Source: Rhexocercosporidium sp. MPI-PUGE-AT-0058 (lineage: Eukaryota > Ascomycota > Leotiomycetes > Helotiales). From it: a stretch of 64,000 bases of DNA. The first letter of the stretch is position 1; the number at the start of each line of letters is the position of its first letter. The notes beneath the pieces were generated by a model. The model was not told where the DNA came from. It worked only from the letters and a program-made list of their open reading frames with translations, and made no database searches. The DNA is taken from NCBI GenBank assembly GCA_020746875.1, contig JAGTJL010000009.1:248001-312000 (forward strand). Direction: 5' to 3'. Shown one piece after another: positions 45,277 to 55,939 of this stretch. A program made the position numbers and the translations under genes.

Positions 45277-46052
45277 TTAGATAATCATCTGAGCAACACC
45301 CTGCCCACCAAGCGTCTTGCTGCCCACGAATCCCTGACCCTTCACACCAGCCAGCGCATAGAAAGCTCCAGCCAGCGTAAGCATGATGGCCGCAGCAATC
45401 AGACTGCTAGCCTCCTTGATTATGCTCAGCCATTGAATGAGGCCCATGGCGAGGTAGATGCCGGCGCGCATGTAGTTGGTGGTGAAGCGGCGCATGAAGG
45501 TGTCGAATTTAGAGGACGTGGGACAGATACGGAGGAGGAGGGGGATCTCGATGAAGATGATGAGGAAGGAACTCGCGCTGGTTGGAGAGTTAGTTAGTTG
45601 GGTTGTGGCTGGTAAGGGGTTTGATGGGTTGAAGGTGAAGACTTACAGGCAGAGAGCGCCGAAGAGAATCATAATGCTGACATGGAAGAGATGTGAGATT
45701 CCCAGGGCGAAGCAGAGGAATATGCATATCACTCCGGTCCTGCCGTCGATACCGAATTAGCCAGCGCAAGACAGTAGGGTATGTGCAAGGACAGATTTGA
45801 ACAGGTTAAGAATCTGCTATTAACAGTCCCTATTCCCCAAGACATCCGTAGATCTCTGAAAGCATAAACGGGTAGACAGGCAATTGATGTTCAGGTCGCA
45901 GACAGCAGAGGCTAATTTCGAGAGACATCAAAGGATCGAACTTACCACTGACCGTAGATACCTAGACACAATTAGCAGAGGCCTTTCCTAACCTTCAGAC
46001 AGCAGCATAACTCACTGAAATTCCTCGTTGCAAACTCCTCAGCGATCGTCAT
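45277..46052 (-). CDS. TVP18: Golgi membrane protein Tvp18
   Basis: Tvp18 is a small multi-pass protein of Tlg2-containing Golgi vesicles with a poorly defined trafficking role. Four exons (46052-46016, 45961-45946, 45739-45647, 45577-45277) give 148 residues. The second exon is only 16 nt. Splicing restores MTIAEEFATRNFSIYGQWTG, ICIFLCFALGISHLF, FLIIFIEIPLLLRICPTSSKFD and the conserved C-terminus FVGSKTLGGQGVAQMII, all hallmarks of the family. About four hydrophobic segments are visible. All donors are GTGAGT or GTAAGT, and the reading phase closes exactly. Without the microexon the IYGQW motif would be lost. Confidence 0.93.
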
Positions 46053-47122
46053 CTTGTCGGTTTTCCTTCACCCAGATTCCTCGTGTTGACAGGTAAGCTC
46101 GGAGCTCTCTCAGCAGCGCAACTGTATCGCTGATGCTATGCGCAAGTCTGGATGTGTTATACCTGCTTGTAAGGTATTGATCTGTGCGAGTTGGGGCTCC
46201 TTGGTTTTGCGATTGTTCGTTGGTTGTGGGTTGGCTTGTACGGATTGTGAAGTATGTATTGTATTGTAAGGGTTGCCTTTTGGAACGTACGTGGTTGAGC
46301 TGTTTGGGCGTGGCGCATGTTCGGGACTCGCGTCTAGTCTAGCGCCACTGTGAGGCTCGCCAGGCAACTGTAAAACATTCACATTTCGAAAGGCCCCATC
46401 GTGTTCATCTCAGGGACGTTTCATGTTTATCTTTCAAAAAAAATATGCCGAAGATCAGACTATTTGAGAAACTTCGTGGGTCCAAATTGAGAAGTTGCTA
46501 CAAGCTAGTTGTGAACATCCTTCTTCTCCTATGAAGGTACTTCACTACCGGGAATGGATGACCTGAAGTCAAGTCAGCCCAGACTGTTACAAGCACCAAA
46601 AGTCTATAAAGCCAATTGATCATCTGTCAAGGCTCAGCGAGAACAAGCTGGAGCTTCTAGGTGATAACTTCAAGCTGTTCCTATTTTTACTCTTAAATAC
46701 AACACTTATCAAGGCAATGGAATTCTGGGTGGCTGGCACTGGGTCTCATGTCATTATCCAGAGGCGGTGTCTTCCCAGACGTCCAAACGTGTCATCAACG
46801 CATGCCGAAGACGAAGACCTGGCTTTGGCTTTTAAAGCTCCCAACGTTGTGTAGTAGGATATGAATTCAAACGCTTCCAACCCCTGCTCATTTCATACTC
46901 ACCTTTCCGAAGAGTCTCTTGTCTCCTCATTGCTCTGCTTTGGAGGAGGGAGACGAGAGTCAACAAAGCACCTGACTGGTAGGCTGATCATTTCGAAGCG
47001 GTCCAAGCTCGAGCTTCCCCCGCATTCCATTTACTGGACTCCGCAGGTAACCGCAGTTATTCGAGATTGAAGCTCATTCTCCAACCAAGACCTTCTCCCT
47101 TTCTCAGGTAGAAGAATACAAA
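46053..47122. promoter_or_regulatory. Divergent intergenic region, TVP18 / HMG-CoA lyase
   Basis: About 1.07 kb between divergent starts. Short frames only. The 5' leader of the lyase gene probably begins near 47000. No known motif was recognised. Confidence 0.45.
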
Positions 47123-48341
47123 ATGTTCGCCTTACGACCTTTAACGCGGCGTACCCACGCCACTTTACGATCACGATGTACAAGATGCATGTCCACCACA
47201 ATTGACCCCTCGGCACGACATCATGCCACCAGCAACAACTTCGTGAAAGTGGTGGAAGTAGGACCGAGGGATGGGCTGCAGAATGAGAAGAAGACGATAC
47301 CATTGACGACGAAAATAGAACTGATTGAGCGGCTGTCGAAGACTGGATTAACGGATATTGAAGCAGGGAGTTTTGTGGCGCCGAAATGGGTTCCCCAGGT
47401 CTGTCAGCTATGCTCTACTCCATATTCCATTACAATGCAAGAAGAAGAATGGTGGCTGATTTGAAATAGATGGCAGATTCAAATGAAATCCTAGAATACC
47501 TACTCAAGACACCACCTACATCTCTGAATCCAATGGCCTACTCCTTCCTCGCGCCCAACACCCGTGGTCTTTCAAACGCCCTCTCCATCCTCCGCAACCA
47601 CCCCTCCTCGTACCAATCCCTCACACCACCCACCTCCCCCTACGAAGCCGACGAGTCATCCCCCCTCCTCCCTCGCAGTCCCAATTCTCCAGCTCTCCAC
47701 CGCCTTTCATCGAACTCTCCGTCTTCGCAGCCGCCACCGAAACATTCACTCAAAAGAACCTCAACACAGACATAGCCACCTCCCTCCTCCGCTTCAGAGA
47801 AGTAATCACAGGCGCCAAAGCGGCCGGTCTCCGCGTACGAGCCTACATCTCTGTCGTCCTCGGCTGTCCCTTCGAAGGATACGACGTGAACCCCCAGCGA
47901 GTCGCAGAGATAGCGTGTGATCTGATGGAGATGGGTGCCGACGAGATAGACCTCGGTGACACGACGGGGATGGGGACCGCGCCTCGGACGTCTGAACTCC
48001 TGCGAGCCATGACAGCTGCGGGTATCAGGAACGAGGATCTCACGATGCATTTCCATGACACGTATGGCCAGGCGTTGGTGAATACGGCTGTGAGTCTCGA
48101 GCATGGTGTTAGGAGGTTCGATAGTAGTGTTGGGGGACTTGGAGGGTGTCCGTATAGCCCTGGTGCGACGGGGAATGTGAGTACGGAGGACTTGGTGTAT
48201 TTCCTGGAGAGTCTTGGGATGGAAACGGGTGCGGATCTGGATAAGTTGTGTGAGGTTGGGGAGTGGATTACAGGAGAGATTGGGAAGCCGAATAGTAGTA
48301 GTGTTGGCAAGGCTATTCTAGGGAAGAGGAGGGCTGGGTAG
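47123..48341 (+). CDS. Hydroxymethylglutaryl-CoA lyase, mitochondrial
   Basis: This cleaves HMG-CoA to acetyl-CoA and acetoacetate, the last step of leucine catabolism. The Arg-rich N-terminus ([19 protein letters not shown]) looks like a mitochondrial presequence. The barrel is seen as [44 protein letters not shown], then [43 protein letters not shown] and the catalytic loop [15 protein letters not shown]. Intron 1 (47399-47469) is clear. The frame must change again between 47600 and 47693. One solution is a second intron, 47610-47692 (GTACCA...TCCAG), giving 354 residues. The other is one missing C in the run at 47660-47665, giving about 382 residues with a Ser/Pro-rich linker. I cannot decide between them. 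Confidence 0.9.
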
Positions 48342-48948
48342 TTGAATGAGAGGGATGAACAAAACGAAAAAATCTAGAGAGTGAATATAGGAAAGTCTCC
48401 ATAAACCAAGCTTGCGCTCCTTGTTATTGCATGTCATCACGCTATCTTCAAGGAAGCAAAGCTGTACCATCTATTCAGGAGCATGTCTTCAATGATTGTA
48501 CTGTGTTTGACCTCAAGGCTCAAAGTCAAGAATTCCTCGTACAACAGTCCCAACAATGCATATAAGTTATACCACCTTGTCTCTGCCTCTATCAATAGTC
48601 ACAGCCGTCTAGAGGATTGGTGTATTTTGTCACTCCGAGGCAACGTTGTTTTCGTTCTATGCGAGTCGCAGACTCACGAGCAGGAAATAGAGGTCTTGCG
48701 CATACCTAACAGAGATTAAACCCTTCTCTAGCAGGAAATTAACGTCTCCGGGCTCCAGCACCAGTCAAAGGGGCTCAAATCTTAGGTGAAGTTTGTTTAG
48801 TATCGCATTTTGTATGTAGTGCTTCTTCTACCATCTATGACATTTGCCCTTTCATGTGCGATGTGCCGTTCTTTGCACGCGTCCTGGTCTATCCTGTATG
48901 TGCCATGTATGAAATCCACATGCGAACACGCCTAATAAAAGGGCCCTA
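48342..48948. other. Convergent intergenic region, HMG-CoA lyase / IWR1
   Basis: About 600 bp with both 3' UTRs. No coding frame or repeat was recognised. Confidence 0.5.
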
Positions 48949-50385
48949 CTAGTCGCTGTCATCCATGACTGTATCAACAGCAGATTTCTTGGCCCTCGCC
49001 TTGGTCATCCACGGGTACTTGGTAGCCTCGCTCTCATCGTCGCTGAATGTAGCATCATCCTCGTCGAACTCCTCTAGATCAGATGCGTTGTGGTTGCGGT
49101 AGTTGTAAGCGTTGCGGTCGAATTCATCGTCGGAGTCTACTTCTTCATCTGGGTAGTCGGCCGTATAGTGGTTCTCCGCTGCAATGTGATTAGCAAGTGT
49201 TCTCAACGATCAGGGTAGATGCGACTTACCATTCTCGTCTTCGTCTTCATCGTCCTCTCCCTCATCACTCTCCTCATCTTCTCTGTAGAACTCATCAATG
49301 TCTGGTTGAGAATCAAGAATCAAGAGACCAATATTCTTCTGACTACCCTCTGCATCCAGAGCATCTGCTGGCACACGGACGTAGGTATCGATAATATACT
49401 CAGAATCATCATCCATATCCTCAATAATGTACTCCTCGTCGGTATCCTTGCTCGCAGCGACCTTATTCTCCGGGTGTCTCTCCAAGTACCGTAGAGCTGG
49501 CTTCTTAGGTTTGAATTTGCTAGGGGACTTGATGCGGCTAGACACAGGAGCTGGTCTTGGGGCTTCGGATGCAGCAATACTCTTGCCAATCTCTTGTAAG
49601 GTGTATGCTTGCATCTCGGCTGCCAATCGGTCGGAGGTAACATCCCATGGCATCATCGAACCATTTGGCAGAAGGACATTTCGTAGAGGGGCAGGGGAGG
49701 ATTTGGGCGGAGAAACGGATCTGACTGGAGTAGCGCTTCTTGCATTTCGTCCTGGCTTCTTTCGTGATGGGACTTCTGGGACTGGGCTTTCTTCCTTCGG
49801 GGTACTTTGTGGCTGGGTTGATACTGCGATCTTTACATCCTGACCAACCGACTTTTCAGGAGCAGGAGAACCTCCGGAGGTTCCATCTGCGCTCTTAGGA
49901 CGGATTCGACGTTCAATGAAGACCGTAGGCTCAATTTTGCGCTTCCGAATCACGCCAGAAATGGCATTTGTGTTATTCGAAGGGGTGGCAGATCTTGAAA
50001 TGTGGAATCGACGAGGTGGCGCGACTGGAGTGGTGAGGGGTGTAATGCTCGTGACTGGGGCCGTCTGAGTTCCATCTTGGGAGGCTGGCACAAAGCCGGA
50101 CTGTCGCAGAGCAGGGCTGGTAGATTGAGGAAGCTGTTTGATCTTGCGCGGAGCTGGAGACGAGAGTTGGCTTGTTGCTGGATCGTTTGCGATGGGTTGT
50201 CTCGAGAAGACGTAGCTAGAATCTTGTCGTTGTCTTTTTCCACTACCACCAGACTCATGGATACCTGCAACCGTTGTTAGTATTGCTGCTCATCCGCAGA
50301 TGGCAGACTGGAGCCTACGCAGAAACTCCACTGGGTCATCAGTCGCCTTTCTCTTGATCTTTACGGTCGCGGGTGGAAGAGACAT
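48949..50385 (-). CDS. IWR1: IWR1-like RNA polymerase II nuclear import factor
   Basis: Yeast Iwr1 binds assembled RNA polymerase II in the cytoplasm and directs it into the nucleus. Exons 50385-50319, 50264-49230 and 49178-48949 give 443 residues. The start MSLPPATVKIKRKATDDPVEFLR, then IHESGGSGKRQRQDSSYVFSRQ, matches the conserved Iwr1 N-terminus with its bipartite basic signal. A long disordered Ser/Pro/Lys middle follows. The C-terminal Iwr1 region has EYIIDTYVRVP, GLLILDSQPDIDEFYREDEESDEG, then NHYTADYPDEE and NAYNYRNHNASDLEEFDEDD. Introns use GTAGGC and GTAAGT donors. It is divergent from THR1 with 392 bp between starts. Confidence 0.9.
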
Positions 50386-50777
50386 CGTGAGGGACACCAG
50401 ATGGGCGACTTGTCGGGCTTCGAACGTGGTTCTTAGGAGATCATATCATGTCGCGAAGGATATGGTATATGTACGTACAGGCATAACGTTCAGGCCGAGA
50501 TTCAATACAAATCCATGGTACAGCGTGAATCAAGCAGCTTTGTTGACATTCGGCTTTTCCCCCACATGTCATTCTCTAACCTCGAAAGTAGCCCGGCGCT
50601 AGCTTCGAAGCGAGCCTGTTAAAGTGCTGCTTCCGCCCCCGGTGATCGGAGACGCTACCACGGTGTAGACAAGGCTGAAGGGTGAAATTTATGCCCGCCA
50701 AAATCTAGAATCAACCCCTCAATCGTGACATTTCCATTGATTCTTCGAAGCAGCAACAACAAATTCTGGAAATCAAC
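50386..50777. promoter_or_regulatory. Divergent promoter region, IWR1 / THR1
   Basis: 392 bp between divergent starts. No exact TGASTCA element was found. Two TGACATT strings are present but are weak matches. Confidence 0.45.
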
Positions 50778-51953
50778 ATGATCACCATAAGTGCTGAACC
50801 CATCATAAATCATTAAGCGGCCAATTGACAGCTCAACTGACCGTTTCTTCAGAAGTACCCTGCTCATCAGCCAATATCGGTCCTGGCTTCGATGTAATCG
50901 GCCTTGCGCTCTCTATCTGGCTCGAGATCCAAGTGTCAATTGATACCACAACCATATCCCAGGCCCCTCTCAATTGTAAAATCACGTACGATGGGGAAGG
51001 CGCCGAAGAAGTCCCATTGAGCGCCGACAGCAACTTGATTACGCGGACGGCACTTTACGTCTTGAGGTGTCATGGTCAACGAGCTTTCCCGTCCGAAACA
51101 AAAGTCCATATCGTGAACCAAATTCCGCTAGGCAGAGGACTGGGCTCTTCGGGAGCGGCTGTCGTAGCTGGTGTGGCTTTAGGCAATGAAGTTGGAAAAC
51201 TGGGCATGTCGAAGGCGCGAATGTTAGATTATTGCTTGATGATTGGTATGCCAGATAGCACTTAATATCTTGAATCATCTGTGAAGTCAACATACTGACA
51301 GAACAACAGAGCGTCACCCAGATAATGTAGCAGCAGCCCTCTACGGTGGTTTTGTTGGAACCTACCTAAACGACCTAAGTCCTGAAGACACCTCTCGCAA
51401 GGAGATCCCCCTCAGCGAAGTCCTCCCTGAACCAGCCGGCGGTTTGGATACCGGTTTCGCACCACCAGAACCTCCAATTGGTATCGGCCACTACATGAAG
51501 TTTCCCTGGGCGAAGGAGATCAAAGCCATCGCCATCATCCCGCAATTCGAGGTTGCGACGGCCAAAGCCAGGAGTGTATTGCCGACTACTTATTCTCGAG
51601 CAGATGTTGTATTCAATCTGCAGCGCATAGCCTTGTTGCCGTCAGCTTTAGGAAGGAGTCCACCAGATGCAGAACAAATTTATCTTGCGATGCAAGACAA
51701 GGTACACCAACCGTATAGGAAAGGCCTCATTCCAGGCCTACCAGAGATCCTCCAATCTGTGACACCAAAGTCTCACCCAGGTTTGTGTGGTATCTGTTTG
51801 TCGGGTGCTGGGCCTACGATTCTGGCGTTAGCTACGGAGAACTTCGATGGGATTGCGAATGTTATCCTGGATATGTTTGCGAAGAAAGATATCAAGTGCG
51901 AATGGAAACTGCTGGAGCCTGCAGAGGATGGAACGACTGTAACTTACAGCTAG
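50778..51953 (+). CDS. THR1: Homoserine kinase (GHMP family)
   Basis: This phosphorylates homoserine with ATP on the way to threonine. Exons 50778-50790, 50853-51245 and 51310-51953 give 349 residues, close to yeast Thr1. A 13-nt first coding exon (ATG ATC ACC ATA A) joins to AAGTACCC and yields [24 protein letters not shown], the canonical N-terminus. The first donor (GTGCTG) is weak, but branch CTGAC and acceptor TTCAG are good, and no other start gives this sequence. The GHMP ATP loop is PLGRGLGSSGAAVVAGVAL. Further blocks are ERHPDNVAAALYGGFVG, a C-terminal GICLSGAGPTILALA and PTTYSRADVVFNLQR. All lie in the expected order. Confidence 0.94.
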
Positions 51954-54061
51954 AAGATGGGCCCGGGCCTGATTATACCCAACATGCAATTACGAATCCC
52001 ATGCATACGAACGTATGGCTTTGTTCTACGGTGTGCTGTCTCCCACACGGCGTACTACTCTGTGACTTGGCCCCGTGGACGGACAAGACCATACCGATTG
52101 CTAAGGAGTACCGGAAGCTATCTGGGCTCCTGATGATGACGGGGCAGTAGTTGTTGCTGTGGCTGACACATTATATGCCACAATCTCCATGGAGATGAAC
52201 CTGACATAGGTTGTATGGGGGAAATCTAGTGGGGGCGATCAAAGAGCCAATCCAGAGTGTTCAGTCGATGCCATTCCTCGTTGCAGAACGAAGGTGGCTA
52301 CTCAGTACAATGCAACAGAAAGCAAAGCTGCTATTCTATAGACTATGGTTCTGGCTTCAGATCTACAGCATCATATTGCCTCCTCACTATTGTGGCTAAG
52401 CATCTGCAAATCCGATTTCAATGCTCTATCTTTGCATACCCTTATTCATCTTCATCTTTCGCTTGTGGTCTTGAATTGTCTGCTTGTGTGGTTTGAGAGC
52501 AAGGCGGTCCCGTTGTGTCATCTCTGCGTCGAATTTTTGCTTCTCTTTAACCAATTGTCGAATGTTTGGCTGTATGCCCTCTGAGGACCTCTCATGTGTG
52601 CGGCTGCAAGCAGTATCGAGTACTCCATCGGGCAGGAAGAGCTGGCCTCCTCTTATTCTGAAGTTTTCCATCGGCAAAGTCTGCAATGGGCGTGTTCAGT
52701 ATGAGTCTCTAGTCATTTGGCCTGTAAAAGCATTCTGATATACCGCTTCCAATGTGCCATAAGTTTTTAAAACCTAGCTTGTTTGCTTTCAATACTCTCG
52801 CACTCCCGGTCAGAGTCAAGCGCCTCCTTTAAATGCCATTAAGTTCCAGCTCGAAGTTTCAAAGCTAGCTAAGAGTCGAACATTCTTAGCCACGAACTTC
52901 GTGACATAGATCTTGCCGCTCTTGTATCTGCGTTGCATTGCGAGGTTTTGTTTCTGAGTGAGGGTCTGGACCATATGTTGGGAAGACAGTAAACAAGTTT
53001 TCGTGTATGAGACTTTAGTCTGCAGTCTCGAACAGCACTTGAACTTCGCTTGTGCAATCCCTACGCACTTCCCCGGCACCAAACTAAACACCGGCAGCTG
53101 ACCTAGCCTCTCTCAAGAGCCGGAACGAAGCGATCAAGATCAGCAGGACGACGAGCAAACATCCCGGAATTTCTCAGCGTTCCTTCCGGCTGTTTCGTAC
53201 GAAACCAATGCTGTCTAATGTGGGGAGACATGTGGGGAGCTACATGTCTCCTTTTTAGCCGCATATTATGAACTCGGGTCCAATATCAGACGGGATAAAT
53301 GCGGATTCGCGTACAACAGAAAGGCTGTTTTGTTTATTCGCCAAGAGCTGCGGCTATCGGCGCCATTGGTATATTGCCATATTGACCATGGGGTCAGGGT
53401 AAGCAGAGTAACAAATATGGGTGAGGGGAAAGGTCAAGCCCAGAATGTTTTGAATTATACACTGGTAAAAGTGTCCTTGCCACACGGTACTCATCTGGAT
53501 TAGCAGGCAAGTCATGACGCAGACGAAGAATAGAAGACCCATTCCGAATTAGCCTGTGAGTTATTTTGGGTGCTGTTGGTCAAGATGAGGAGCACATATC
53601 GTGAGCCTTCTATCATACTTCTCTACACCCAGAACCTCTCTCGGCCTTCAGCTTCCGAATTCTCGAGGACGGTGGAACTAGGGCTTGCTGCATTGTGACC
53701 TTGTTTCCAAAAGGAGGAAGACGACAGACACCAGACTAGAAAGTGGCGGAAAGGTTCGATTTTGGTCAATTCTGGATGTGGGTCGTCCATGTTCTATTCT
53801 ATTCATATAACAGGACTTTCCTTCGCCCCGGCACAGAACTGGATAATGAACCTTTCAGTCTCTATTTGATTGCCTATCTACCGACCTCGGTCTGATCTAT
53901 ACCCTACCGACAGAGATACAGGAAAAGTCTGCCGGCCTTCCCTACCGCTCCGATCTAACATTTGGTCCTCAACAACGGAGCGTGGTACAAGTGACTTGAT
54001 CGGATACCACTCCTCTCTTGTTCGCTCCTCTGTTTTTGTTCTCTGGTAGTATTGGCTCAAG
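51954..54061. other. Gene-poor region with small unassigned ORFs
   Basis: About 2.1 kb between THR1 and the AA8 gene. It includes a possible small minus-strand ORF at 52426-52686, listed separately. Other frames (53354-53542, 52816-53091) show no recognised domain. No repeats were seen. Confidence 0.45.
52426..52686 (-). CDS. Possible small basic protein, unrecognised
   Basis: An ORF of up to 86 codons (ATG at 52674 gives 82). It has an amphipathic, charged C-terminal half: IRQLVKEKQKFDAEMTQRDRLALKPHKQTIQDHKRKMKMNKGMQR read in parts. Composition is more protein-like than in neighbouring frames. I do not recognise a family. Upstream minus-strand sequence contains another protein-like stretch (NLAMQRRYKSGKIYVTKF, about 52900-52955), but no clean splice joins them. 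It may be a remnant or a real short gene. Confidence 0.22.
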   Translation of the reverse strand: MQTLPMENFRIRGGQLFLPDGVLDTACSRTHERSSEGIQPNIRQLVKEKQKFDAEMTQRDRLALKPHKQTIQDHKRKMKMNKGMQR

Positions 54062-54840
54062 ATGAGGTGGTCATTCGGTGCTAGGATTGTGGCTGCTGTG
54101 GCGACCATTGGTAAGTGAAGCCTCACACCAAGCCACATTGTCATGTTCTGACATTATGTGAAGTTGTCGGCGTTCGTGCTGCAGACTCATTCGCATTTCG
54201 GGACTCTGATACCGGGTTTCTCTTCCAGCAGTACAATGCGGCTTACAAGATTGGTGCGACGATTGCGTATCGTGTGGCGCTTCCAAGCCAGATCAACTCA
54301 ACTTATCCCGTTGTGATACAGATCGCAGCACCCGTTGAAGTAGGCTGGGCTGGACTTGCGTGGGGAGGAAGTATGATCAATAACCCCTTGATGGCATGTT
54401 GGGCGAATGGTGCTAGTGCTGTCATATCATCTAGATACGCAGTGTGAGTTTTGCCCTCTTCTCCCACATCCAGCATGCCATCACTTATTGACTTATATTG
54501 CAGCGGTCATTCTCAGCCTCCAGTCTACAATGGAGCCAAATACGAATTCATCAAAGCCGGCACATACACAAACAGAACCCACTGGAAGGTCACAGCGAAG
54601 TGCACTGGATGCACGTCATATACTGGGGCCAGCAACCGTGCCGTTGTGCTCAATGCTAACGGCAATAATCGATTCGCTTTTGCGTACTCTGGAACCAAGC
54701 CGTCGAATCCAGGGTCAAACACGACGAACTTCCCAGTCCACGAGGTGACCAACTATTGGAATCATGATTTTGCAGGGGCGAAGAATTCGGATTTCTCGGC
54801 TCTGCTGGTAAAGAATGGGTTGAAGGGTGATGCGAACTAG
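54062..54840 (+). CDS. Secreted cytochrome-domain protein (AA8, CDH-type heme b domain only)
   Basis: Exons 54062-54110, 54164-54443 and 54504-54840 give 221 residues. A signal peptide is visible (MRWSFGARIVAAVATIVVGVRAA, cleavage near 22-23). The mature part matches the cytochrome domain of cellobiose dehydrogenase: FRDSDTGFLFQQY, VGWAGLAWGGSMINNPLMACW with candidate heme ligand Met87, SRYAVGHSQP, the Cys143-Cys146 pair (KCTGCTSYTG), FAFAYSGTKP, and a His189/His197 region for the second ligand. There is no flavin dehydrogenase domain, no membrane helix and no CBM, so this is a stand-alone AA8 protein. Such proteins may pass electrons to oxidative polysaccharide-degrading enzymes; that role is inferred. 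All introns have GTAAGT or GTGAGT donors. Confidence 0.86.
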
Positions 54841-55120
54841 ATCCTTAGAGGGAGACAAAGAGTGGTATGCATTGGGGATGGAAATTGTACAAGCTTGCAG
54901 GGGACACACGAGATGATGAGGTGTGCATGTAGATATCCGCCGGGGACGGAGGCATTGTACATATGCGATAGATGACCGATATCAAGGGAATCTCACGGAA
55001 GATTATGCAAACTCTCACAGTAGAAAAAGATATCGAAAGAAATATCTCTCGCTCTGCGCCAGTTCAGGGAAACGCTACCCAAATTGCGACCCAGATAAAG
55101 ATTTGAGGACAAGACCGACT
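54841..55120. other. Convergent 3' region, AA8 / dephospho-CoA kinase
   Basis: 280 bp between convergent stops; nothing beyond UTR sequence was recognised. Confidence 0.5.
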
Positions 55121-55939
55121 TCAAAGCTTTGCCTTGGCCTGCAATTCTCCCTCCTTCCACTTTTTGTTAATGATCAAACCCCTCCAATAATTCCACAGCC
55201 CAGCAAACCCAGCCAGCGGTGGAAATAACAGTAACAACCAAGCCCACCACCTTGGACTCGTTCTGCTTACCTCCCTCATTACCCTCTCAATCTCCCCTCT
55301 CAGCTCCTCCTTCCCTTTATCGTTCCAAACCACCACACCTCTCCCAACTCCCCTCGCCTCGCACCTCCTCGCCTTCTCCCTCACATCCCCCTGACTGTTA
55401 ACTCTGTTCTCCGCATCTTCTCTCGTCAAATGTGTATCCCTCTCCATCAACCTCTTCATCTGAATCTCCGGATCCCTAACCGCAACAACCATAACCGTTC
55501 CACAGAGCACATCTAGTTTACTCTCAAAAAGCAACGGCACATCCAGCACCACAGCCCAACACCCCTTCAAATAACACGTCAACAACTGTTTATACATCTC
55601 CCTCCTCACCGCGGGGTGCACAATCCCATTCAGCACATCGCGATCTCTCCTCCTCTCCTCGCTATCCCCGAATACCCGTCTCCCAAGCGCAGGTCTGTTC
55701 AATGGCGCACCTTTACTCCGATCATACGTCGGGTCGTCTGGGAAAGGGAGGAGGAGGTCTGGAGTGCTGGGTAGGAAATGCGCGACGATTTTGGTGTAGC
55801 CTGCGCTGCCAGGCTCAACGACGCGGCGCGCAATGACGTCGGCATCGACTATGGGGAGGGAGTAGGGTGGCGCGGAGAGGATAGATGATACGGTTGATTT
55901 GCCGGTTGCGATTGAGCCCGTTAGGCCAAGGAGTAGCAT
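55121..55939 (-). CDS. CAB5: Dephospho-CoA kinase with C-terminal membrane segment
   Basis: This phosphorylates dephospho-CoA at the 3' hydroxyl, the final step of coenzyme A synthesis. The intronless frame encodes 272 residues from MLLLGLTGSIATGKSTVSSIL, whose P-loop is at the very N-terminus as in CoaE. The frame is open 30 codons upstream, but the family start is MLLL. Further blocks are IVDADVIARRVVEPGSAGY, VLNGIVHPAVRREM, AVVLDVPLLFESKLD, VAVRDPEIQMKRLMERD and DAENRVNSQGDVREKAR. After the kinase fold comes a hydrophobic helix (WWAWLLLLFPPLAGFAGLW, about 238-256) and a basic tail. This suggests anchoring in a membrane such as ER or mitochondrial outer membrane. Confidence 0.92.
   Translation of the reverse strand: MLLLGLTGSIATGKSTVSSILSAPPYSLPIVDADVIARRVVEPGSAGYTKIVAHFLPSTPDLLLPFPDDPTYDRSKGAPLNRPALGRRVFGDSEERRRDRDVLNGIVHPAVRREMYKQLLTCYLKGCWAVVLDVPLLFESKLDVLCGTVMVVAVRDPEIQMKRLMERDTHLTREDAENRVNSQGDVREKARRCEARGVGRGVVVWNDKGKEELRGEIERVMREVSRTSPRWWAWLLLLFPPLAGFAGLWNYWRGLIINKKWKEGELQAKAKL

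Noticed and set aside
53354..53542. 62-codon minus-strand frame starting with a hydrophobic segment, possible small secreted protein
   Set aside because: Starts like a signal peptide, but nothing else supports it; too short to judge.
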